Source: Salinisphaeraceae bacterium UBA4764
GTDB taxonomy: Bacteria; Pseudomonadota; Gammaproteobacteria; Nevskiales; Salinisphaeraceae
Assembly (NCBI GenBank): GCA_002403445.1
Contig: DHHU01000032.1
Coordinates: 18,885 to 35,661, forward strand
DNA: 16,777 nt
Reading direction: 5' to 3'
In this document: in pieces, positions 8,509-14,438 of the stretch
Position numbering within the stretch: the first letter of the stretch is position 1
Layout: each line of letters begins with the position of its first letter
The notes under the pieces: generated by a model
What the model was told of the DNA's origin: nothing
Databases searched by the model: none
What the model saw: only the letters and a program-made list of their open reading frames with translations
Program-made: the position numbers and the translations under genes

Positions 8509-9341
8509 CTCAGGTTTCCGGCATCAACATCGGGCTAGATCACCCCCTCTGCCTGATCAGTGGCCCGGATAGTCTAGAATCCGAAGGTCTCGCGTTGGAT
8601 GTGGCCGGCGAACTTGCTGCAATCTGTCATGATCTCGGCATTGGCTATATTTTTAAGGGTTCGTTTGATAAGGCCAATCGCTCGTCGGGTGCCAGTTATC
8701 GTGGCCCGGGGATCGACATGGGTCTGAAAACCTTACAATCTGTCAAGCAACAGATCGGCGTGCCGGTCACCACCGACATCCACGAGCGGGACCAGGTCGA
8801 GTCGGTGGCCGAGGTCGTCGACTTGCTGCAGATACCGGCGTTTTTGTGTCGGCAGACTGACCTTATCCAAGCAGCGGCGGCTAGCGGCCGAGCGCTCAAC
8901 ATCAAGAAAGGTCAGTTTATGGCGCCTGGCGAAATGGCCAGCGTCGTGGCCAAGGCTGAAGCTGCCGGTGGTGAGTCGATCATGATCTGCGAGCGTGGTT
9001 TTGCCTTCGGGTACAATAATCTCGTGGTTGATATGCGGTCACTATCGATGATGCGGGAGCACGGGGCGCCGGTCGTTTTCGACGCGACTCATTCTGTACA
9101 ACTGCCCGGCGGATCCGGAACGACATCCGGCGGTACCCGCGAGCATATTCCGGTGCTGGCACGATCTGCTGTCGCAGCCGGTATAAGCGCTTTGTTCATG
9201 GAAACTCATCCGAACCCCGATCAGGCACTTTGCGACGGCCCGAATTCTTGGCCCTTGTCGCATATGCGTGGCTTAATGACGTCGCTCGTTGCGCTCGACT
9301 CGCTTGTTAAGCAAAGCGGCATATTGTCGATGGATGCATAA
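8505..9341 (+). CDS. kdsA: KDO-8-phosphate synthase with an unusual Asp at the metal-ligand Cys position
   Basis: KdsA condenses phosphoenolpyruvate with D-arabinose 5-phosphate to form 3-deoxy-D-manno-octulosonate 8-phosphate, the KDO precursor of the inner LPS core. The product has 278 residues. Hallmarks are FKGSFDKANRSS (50-61), YRGPG, TDIHE, PAFLCRQTDL (111-120), NIKKGQF (132-138), FGYNNLVVDMRSL, FDATHSVQ (192-199) and CDGPN (243-247). The last motif resembles the metal-dependent class. In Aquifex aeolicus the metal ligands are C11, H185, E222 and D233. Adding 11 to each gives D22, H196, E233 and D244, so three are kept and the cysteine is replaced by aspartate (codon 8568-8570). Metal-independent enzymes have Asn there. 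The fold and other active-site motifs look intact, so activity is expected. The start overlaps pyrG (ATGA, 8505-8508), suggesting coupled translation. PEP comes from the eno product encoded next. Confidence 0.95.
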   Translation: MTQVSGINIGLDHPLCLISGPDSLESEGLALDVAGELAAICHDLGIGYIFKGSFDKANRSSGASYRGPGIDMGLKTLQSVKQQIGVPVTTDIHERDQVESVAEVVDLLQIPAFLCRQTDLIQAAAASGRALNIKKGQFMAPGEMASVVAKAEAAGGESIMICERGFAFGYNNLVVDMRSLSMMREHGAPVVFDATHSVQLPGGSGTTSGGTREHIPVLARSAVAAGISALFMETHPNPDQALCDGPNSWPLSHMRGLMTSLVALDSLVKQSGILSMDA

Positions 9342-9414
9342 TTTGGTTTTGATTTAAAGACCGCCGGCATCACCGGTTTCGATCCGACGGTTGCTACTCA
9401 CATACACACCAAGC

Positions 9415-9420
9415 AAGGGA
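9415..9420 (+). promoter_or_regulatory. Ribosome binding site of eno
   Basis: AAGGGA ends six bases before the ATG at 9427. It decides the start against the in-frame TTG at 9391, which has no such site and would add twelve residues not found in enolases. Confidence 0.6.
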
Positions 9421-9426
9421 CACGCC

Positions 9427-10713
9427 ATGGCCAAGATAACCGGCACGAAGGGTTTCGAAATACTGGACTCGCGTGGCACGCCCACGATCGCCGCCGAAGT
9501 GAGGCTTGATAGCGGCGCCGTTGGGGTTGCCAAAGTGCCGTCCGGTGCGTCAACCGGCAGCAAGGAAGCAAACGAACGACGGGATGGTGACGCTTCGCGT
9601 TTTCTGGGCAAAGGCGTTTTGCAGGCCGTGGCCAGCATCAACAACGAAATCTCCGAGGCGCTGAGCGGGGTTGAGATCACCGATCAGGCCGGACTTGACC
9701 AACGCATGATTGAACTCGACGGGACCGACAATAAGGCGCGGCTTGGCGCCAACGCTATCCTAGGTGTCTCGCTGGCGGCTGCGCATGCCGCGGCTGCCGA
9801 TGCCAGCCAGTCGCTTTACGCGTATCTCGGCAAGGATGAGCGTACCCAGCTTCCTGTTCCCATGATGAATGTGGTTAACGGCGGCGCCCACGCATCGAAC
9901 AATGTCGACATACAGGAGTTCATGATCGTTCCCGCCGGCTTCGAGCGTTTCTCGGACGCATTGAGAAGTGGAGCGGAGATATTTCAGAATCTGAAGAAAA
10001 TTCTGGGCGAACGCGGCTTGGCCACGACTGTGGGGGACGAAGGCGGATTTGCTCCCGATCTGCCGTCCAACACGGCTGCATTGGACACGTTGGTAGAAGC
10101 CATCGAGCGTGCCGGTTACCAACCGGGCGGCGATGTCTGGTTGGCACTGGATACGGCCAGTAATGAGCTTTACGACAACGGCCAGTACCATCTCGCATCT
10201 GAGAACCAGAGCTATGATCGCGATGGGTTTGTCGATTATCTCAACGGACTGGTCGATCGCTATCCCATAATCTCGCTCGAAGACGGTATGGATGAGTCCG
10301 ACTGGGACGGCTGGCAGACACTCACCCGGCGTATTGCCGACAAGATCCAGCTCGTCGGCGATGACGTTTTCGTGACCAATACCGGTATATTCGCCAAAGG
10401 TATCGAACGCGGCATTGCCAATTCGATCCTGATCAAGCCCAACCAGATTGGGACACTCACGGAAACTTTCCAGGCCATCGATATGGCCACCAAAGCAGGT
10501 TACAGTGCTGTTGTGTCGCATCGGTCCGGCGAGACCGAAGACACCACGATTGCCGATCTGGTGGTGGGCAGTAATGCCACTCAGATCAAAACCGGATCAT
10601 TGTCCCGATCCGATCGTGTGGCCAAGTATAACCGGTTGTTGCGTATCGAATCCGAACTCGGCGACCGGGCCGATTACCCGGGTCGATCGGCTTTTGCACA
10701 CATCAAGGGTTAA
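9427..10713 (+). CDS. eno: Enolase (phosphopyruvate hydratase)
   Basis: Enolase interconverts 2-phosphoglycerate and phosphoenolpyruvate in glycolysis and gluconeogenesis; in many Gammaproteobacteria it also sits in the RNA degradosome. The product has 428 residues (E. coli 432). The N-terminal domain has ILDSRGTPT and VPSGASTG. The barrel carries the catalytic E205 in GDEGGFAPDL, the Mg ligands D242 (ALDTASNE), E285 (SLEDGMDE) and D312 (VGDDVFVTN), and the catalytic K337 in LIKPNQIGTLTET. SHRSGETEDTTIADL and KTGSLSRSDR complete the signature. All key residues are present. The 85-base gap after kdsA contains no convincing promoter, but the good ribosome binding site suggests independent, strong translation. 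ftsB follows after 32 bases. Confidence 0.98.
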   Translation: MAKITGTKGFEILDSRGTPTIAAEVRLDSGAVGVAKVPSGASTGSKEANERRDGDASRFLGKGVLQAVASINNEISEALSGVEITDQAGLDQRMIELDGTDNKARLGANAILGVSLAAAHAAAADASQSLYAYLGKDERTQLPVPMMNVVNGGAHASNNVDIQEFMIVPAGFERFSDALRSGAEIFQNLKKILGERGLATTVGDEGGFAPDLPSNTAALDTLVEAIERAGYQPGGDVWLALDTASNELYDNGQYHLASENQSYDRDGFVDYLNGLVDRYPIISLEDGMDESDWDGWQTLTRRIADKIQLVGDDVFVTNTGIFAKGIERGIANSILIKPNQIGTLTETFQAIDMATKAGYSAVVSHRSGETEDTTIADLVVGSNATQIKTGSLSRSDRVAKYNRLLRIESELGDRADYPGRSAFAHIKG

Positions 10714-10745
10714 GGCCGCATGGAGGCAAGCGAGAGTCATTCCCC

Positions 10746-11075
10746 GTGGCGCGGCTCGGACTGATTGGCTTATTGCTCATTTTGGCTGGCCTCCAATATC
10801 GGTTGTGGGCGGGCCAAGGTAGCATGGCTCAGGTTCACCAGTTACAGCATCAACTCAAAACGATTCGCCAAGCCAACCAGCAACAAAAAGTCCAGAATAA
10901 AAAATTGGCGGCGCGCATACACGATTTAAAAACCGGTACCGCTGGCGTTGCTCGACTGGCACGTACGGAGATGGGTTATGTTAAAAAAGGTGAAACTTTC
11001 TATATGACGGTGCCGGCCGGAAGCGACCGCGAGTCGACCAACGGTGGAACTGGCCGAGGAACGGCCAAACGATGA
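10746..11075 (+). CDS. ftsB: Cell division protein FtsB
   Basis: FtsB is a small bitopic inner-membrane protein that forms the FtsQLB divisome subcomplex with FtsL and FtsQ and helps activate FtsWI septal peptidoglycan synthesis. The product has 109 residues (E. coli 103). It has one N-terminal membrane segment (about 3-20), the typical LQYRLWAG junction, a periplasmic glutamine- and lysine-rich coiled coil (about 27-64), and the conserved ARTEMGYVKKGETFY element (88-100 region of the family). The short Gly/Thr/Arg tail is not conserved. The start is the GTG at 10746; an upstream ATG at 10720 is in another frame. GAGAG at 10732-10736 may be the ribosome binding site. In most relatives ispD follows, but not here. 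Confidence 0.93.
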   Translation: MARLGLIGLLLILAGLQYRLWAGQGSMAQVHQLQHQLKTIRQANQQQKVQNKKLAARIHDLKTGTAGVARLARTEMGYVKKGETFYMTVPAGSDRESTNGGTGRGTAKR

Positions 11076-11140
11076 ATACCCTCTCAATCCATTCACATGT
11101 ATAGATCAGATTACTCTTCGTGACGCAGATCAAGGTACCG

Positions 11141-11659
11141 ATGGCTGATACCAGCGCCGCACCTGACTCATCTCATGGCCTCGAGAGCCCGGGCTTTACG
11201 GATCAGGATTGGATGGATAAGGCGTTGGCACTGGCACGTGAAGCCGCTGCAGCGGGTGAGGTGCCGGTAGGTGCTGTTGTTGTAAGGGACGGGCGCATCA
11301 TAGGCTTCGGCCGCAATCAGCCGATTGGCAGCCATGACCCCAGCGCACACGCCGAAATTGGCGCACTGCGCGATGCCGCAGCGAACGTCGGCAACTATCG
11401 ACTTCCAGGCGCGACGCTCTATGCCACGCTTGAACCTTGTGCCATGTGTGCCGGGGGAGCGGTTCAAGCCCGCATCGATCGCCTCGTGTTCGGCGCGCCC
11501 GACCCGCGTGCAGGTGCGGTCGGTTCGGTATTTTCGATCCCCGATGACCCGCGACTCAACCACCGAGTCAAAGTTGCGCCGTCCGTCAGGGCTGACGCCA
11601 GCCGCGCCCTTTTGCGGGCCTTTTTCCAGGCTCGGCGTGGCAAAGTGATCCCCGAATGA
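11141..11659 (+). CDS. tadA: tRNA-specific adenosine deaminase
   Basis: TadA is the zinc deaminase that converts A34 of tRNA-Arg(ACG) to inosine. The product has 172 residues from the ATG at 11141, near E. coli TadA (167). The zinc and catalytic residues are visible: H70 and E72 in HAEI, and C100 and C103 in PCAMC. GEVPVGAVVV, NYRLPGATLYATLEPC and QARIDRLVFGAPDPRAGAVGS are TadA-typical and separate it from cytidine or guanine deaminases. AAGGT (11132-11136) lies four bases before this ATG; an in-frame GTG at 11120 would add seven residues and is less likely. About 20 extra N-terminal residues precede the domain. It is separated from ftsB by 65 bases. Confidence 0.94.
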   Translation: MADTSAAPDSSHGLESPGFTDQDWMDKALALAREAAAAGEVPVGAVVVRDGRIIGFGRNQPIGSHDPSAHAEIGALRDAAANVGNYRLPGATLYATLEPCAMCAGGAVQARIDRLVFGAPDPRAGAVGSVFSIPDDPRLNHRVKVAPSVRADASRALLRAFFQARRGKVIPE

Positions 11660-11732
11660 GTCAAAACTACGGCTTCAAGCCGGATCGTGGCGGCCTGCAT
11701 AGTCGCCGGAGTGCCATCAGGACAATGGATCG

Positions 11733-12890
11733 ATGACCCGAAAAACACCATGGCGCGTTGCTGTTTGCCCCGGTGACGGCATTGGGCCCGAAGTCGTTGT
11801 CGAAGCCGAGCGCGTACTCAGTGCGCTTGCTGAGGCCGATTCAACGTTGTCGATAGAAATGACGCGGTTGGATTGGCCGTCGCACCGATGGTTGGCGACT
11901 AATGGGGCAATGGCGCCGGATGATTTTTTGGACCAGCTTTCTCAGTTTGACGCCATTTTACTCGGGGCGCTGGGTGATCCAGGGCCAACAAGCGATCCAG
12001 ACCGGCTGATGCTATCCGATGCGGAATCGTTGGCGCCGCTTCTGGCCATCCGTAAGCATTTCGACCTCTGGTGCTGTCAGCGCCCGTGTCGACCTCTACC
12101 CGGCACGCCTCAGCCGCTGTCTGATCCGCGTGCACTCGAGACGGATTTTATGGTCCTGCGGGAGAACAGCGAAGGGGAATACGTGGGCCAGGGCGGTCGG
12201 GTGGCTCCAGGCAGTGACCGGGAAGTAGCGACCCAGCTCGCTGTTTTTACCCGGCAAGCAACGGATCGTCTGATTCGTTACGCATTCGAGTGCGCCCGCG
12301 ATCGCGCCGCGCAGCGACAACATACGAAAGCGCCTCGAGCATTTGCGGGCGATTGTGCCGCCGAGCTTTGTCTGGTGACCAAGCGTAACGCCGAGCGCCA
12401 TTGGGGAGAGCTTTACAGCGAGCGGTTCGCGGCAATCGCCAAACAATATCCCGAAGTTGCGACGCGTCATGAACTGGTCGACGCCGCTGCGATGAAGTTT
12501 GTTCAGGCGCCTTGGCAGTTCGATGTGGTAGTGGCCTCTAACCTGCACGGTGACATATTGACCGATCTGGCCGCCGCCATTAGCGGGGGACTCGGGGTCT
12601 CGCCTTCGGCCAATATCAACCCAGACAACCGCAACCGAACGGCTATGTTCGAACCCACGCACGGCAGTGCGCCGGACATCGCGGGCCAAAAACTGGCCGA
12701 CCCCACCGCTATGCTACGCACAACTGCAATGATGCTTGAATGGATGGGGGCTATTGATCCGGCTGCTCGAGAGGCCAGTCGGCGACTTGATAGAGCTGTT
12801 GCCCAAGTTTTGGCCGGCCCGCGTCCCGAATCGCGTGCAACGGATCAAGTCGGCCGAGCAGTTGTTGACGCGCTGTTTCATGTCGGCTGA
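11733..12890 (+). CDS. Tartrate/D-malate/isopropylmalate-type NAD-dependent decarboxylating dehydrogenase
   Basis: This belongs to the isocitrate/isopropylmalate dehydrogenase family, which oxidises a 2-hydroxy acid with NAD(P) and usually decarboxylates it using Mg or Mn. The product has 385 residues. The N-terminus has PGDGIGPEVVVEA (13-25). The substrate arginines are R107 (LAIRKHF), R117 (QRP) and R143 (LREN). SEGEYVGQGGR supplies the catalytic Y150, with K217 in VTKRN. Metal ligands are D250, D274 and D278 (NLHGDILTDL). GVSPSANINP and MFEPTHGSAPDIAGQ form the nucleotide site. The RENSEGEY form, VVASNLHGDIL and PSANINP resemble tartrate/D-malate dehydrogenases more than LeuB. No leuC or leuD is near. 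Odd points are a cysteine-rich WCCQRPC where D-malate enzymes have YVNLRPV, and about 16 extra residues before K217. The substrate is unknown. AGGA at 11719-11722 may be the ribosome binding site. Confidence 0.85.
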   Translation: MTRKTPWRVAVCPGDGIGPEVVVEAERVLSALAEADSTLSIEMTRLDWPSHRWLATNGAMAPDDFLDQLSQFDAILLGALGDPGPTSDPDRLMLSDAESLAPLLAIRKHFDLWCCQRPCRPLPGTPQPLSDPRALETDFMVLRENSEGEYVGQGGRVAPGSDREVATQLAVFTRQATDRLIRYAFECARDRAAQRQHTKAPRAFAGDCAAELCLVTKRNAERHWGELYSERFAAIAKQYPEVATRHELVDAAAMKFVQAPWQFDVVVASNLHGDILTDLAAAISGGLGVSPSANINPDNRNRTAMFEPTHGSAPDIAGQKLADPTAMLRTTAMMLEWMGAIDPAAREASRRLDRAVAQVLAGPRPESRATDQVGRAVVDALFHVG

Positions 12891-12962
12891 CCTTGGAAAC
12901 AGTGTCGGACCAAATCGCGTAAAATCGATATCATGTTTAATACAGCAAACGGGCAATAGTCG

Positions 12963-14240
12963 ATGACGGAACAGCATCCGGGCCATTTATCACCGCTTTT
13001 GAAACAGGCGACTGGTGTCCATGCCCAGCGCGGCGAAGGCTGCTATCTGTATACCAGCGACGGCCAACGTTACCTGGATTTCACGGCGGGTATTGGCGTA
13101 ACCAGTACTGGCCACTGTCATCCCAAGGTCGTCGCTGCGGCCCAGGAGCAAGTCGGGAAGCTTATTCATGGCCAGTACACGACGGTCATGCACGAGCCGC
13201 TGATACAGCTCTCTGAGCGACTCGGCGCTATGATGCCCGGCGATATCGACACGTTGTTTTACGCCAGTGCCGGTACCGAAGCCGCCGAAGGCGCACTACG
13301 TCTGGCACGCCAAGCCAAAGGCCGACCGAACATCATCGTTTTCCACGGCAGTTTTCACGGTCGCACAATCGGCTCCGCGTCCTTGACGACATCCGGCACC
13401 TACTACAGAGCCGGACTTCAACCACTAATGGGCGGTGTGATCGTGGCTCCGTTTCCACACGCCTTCCGCTATGGTTGGAGTGAAGAGGAAGCAGCTGATT
13501 TTTGTCTGCGTGAACTCGATTACATTCTGGAAACTTACAGCGCGCCGGTTGATACGGCGGCGATGTTTATCGAGCCAATTCTGGGCGAGGGGGGGTTTGT
13601 ACCCGCCAGCACACGGTTCATGCAGGGGCTCCGTGAGCGTTGCGATCACCACGATATGTTGCTCGGCGTGGACGAAGTCCAAGCTGGTTACGGCCGCAGC
13701 GGCCAGTTCTGGAGCCATTCGCACTTCGACGTGCAGCCCGATATTGTCATGACGGCCAAAGGCCTGGCCAGTGGTTTTCCACTGTCGGCATTCGCGGCTT
13801 CCAACGCCACCATGTCACAGGGGTGGCCCGGATCTCAGGGCGGCACCTACGGCGGCAACGCGGTTGCTTGTGCCGCCGCTCTGGCCACCTTGGACGTCTT
13901 CGAGGAAGAGGGCTTAACCGATAACGCTGCCATCCAGGGCGCACACCTGTTCAAGCGTCTGAGCGACGTAGCCGAGCGGTTCGACTGTATTGTGGACGTG
14001 CGTGGCAAAGGTCTGATGCTCGGCGCCGAAATACGCTCCAACAACCCAAGCGATGACCGCAGTGATACGGAGCTCGCGACTGCGATCACGGACGCCTGTG
14101 AAGCCGAGGGCTTGTTGCTTTTGCGATGTGGCCCACGCAAGCAGGTTATCCGTTGGTTGCCGCCCTTGATTGTCGATCGCGAGCAGGTTGACGTGGCCGT
14201 GGATACCTTCGAGCGGGCGTTAACATCGGCCACTCTTTGA
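12963..14240 (+). CDS. Class III PLP-dependent aminotransferase (GABA transaminase-like)
   Basis: This is a fold-type I omega-aminotransferase of the class III family (GabT, PuuE, ArgD and relatives), which moves an amino group from an amine or omega-amino acid to a keto acid. The product has 425 residues, the family's usual length. Motifs are YLDFTAGIGVTSTGHCHPKV, ASAGTEAAEGALRLAR (phosphate binding), FHGSFHGRTIGS (substrate/PLP stacking), EPILGEGG, the PLP-ring aspartate D237 in VDEVQAGYGRSG, and the Schiff-base lysine K266 in TAKGLASGFPLSA. GGTYGGNAVACAAALA and VRGKGLMLGAE follow. GABA transaminase is a reasonable general label, but substrate range cannot be read from sequence. It begins 72 bases after the dehydrogenase, so co-transcription is possible. 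A run of seven G (13589-13595) does not break the frame. Confidence 0.9.
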   Translation: MTEQHPGHLSPLLKQATGVHAQRGEGCYLYTSDGQRYLDFTAGIGVTSTGHCHPKVVAAAQEQVGKLIHGQYTTVMHEPLIQLSERLGAMMPGDIDTLFYASAGTEAAEGALRLARQAKGRPNIIVFHGSFHGRTIGSASLTTSGTYYRAGLQPLMGGVIVAPFPHAFRYGWSEEEAADFCLRELDYILETYSAPVDTAAMFIEPILGEGGFVPASTRFMQGLRERCDHHDMLLGVDEVQAGYGRSGQFWSHSHFDVQPDIVMTAKGLASGFPLSAFAASNATMSQGWPGSQGGTYGGNAVACAAALATLDVFEEEGLTDNAAIQGAHLFKRLSDVAERFDCIVDVRGKGLMLGAEIRSNNPSDDRSDTELATAITDACEAEGLLLLRCGPRKQVIRWLPPLIVDREQVDVAVDTFERALTSATL

Positions 14241-14438
14241 ATGGAATGTTTCCATGGCTCTGTCTCGGATCAATCATAAATTTGCTGAACGTGTTTGAGT
14301 AAGAGCACGCGAAAGAATTCCGTTTCGGGGTCGTTCGTCAGGTTAACCTAATTCCGAACCAGTCCAGGGTGCCGGAGACGTTTATCGAAACCTTTGGCAT
14401 AACCGCAGGCTGCGAGAACAAGTAAAAAGAGGTCTTGG
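14241..14438 (+). promoter_or_regulatory. Leader region of the YbiO-like channel gene
   Basis: This 198-base gap is the longest non-coding stretch in the window. It contains a perfect hairpin ATGGAA-TGT-TTCCAT (14241-14255) directly after the aminotransferase stop, without a following T-run. It also has CGAAA/TTTCG arms (14310-14314, 14323-14327), a perfect 10-base palindrome AGGTTAACCT (14340-14349), and two copies of AATTCCG (14316-14322, 14350-14356). I cannot place a convincing sigma-70 -35/-10 pair. It is a likely site for a promoter of the channel gene because of its length, but this is inference. Confidence 0.4.
14427..14433 (+). promoter_or_regulatory. Ribosome binding site of the YbiO-like gene
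   Basis: AAGAGGT lies five bases before the ATG at 14439. It is among the best Shine-Dalgarno matches in the window and fixes the start of this gene. Confidence 0.65.

Noticed and set aside
9760..10521. Long open frame on the - strand inside eno
   Set aside because: It mirrors the codon phase of enolase and has no recognisable domain; the + strand gene explains the region.
11733..12890. Naming the dehydrogenase leuB
   Set aside because: Its motifs fit the tartrate/D-malate branch better and there is no leuA, leuC or leuD neighbour.
12893..12925. Possible promoter before the aminotransferase: TTGGAA (12893-12898) and TAAAAT (12920-12925)
   Set aside because: The spacing is 21 bases, too long for a normal sigma-70 promoter, and the -35 match is moderate.
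13589..13595. Seven-guanine run in the aminotransferase as a frameshift
   Set aside because: The frame continues through conserved GEGGF and the rest of the family motifs, so there is no break.
14241..14255. Hairpin after the aminotransferase as an intrinsic terminator
   Set aside because: The 6-base AT-rich stem is not followed by a T-run, so Rho-independent termination is not supported.
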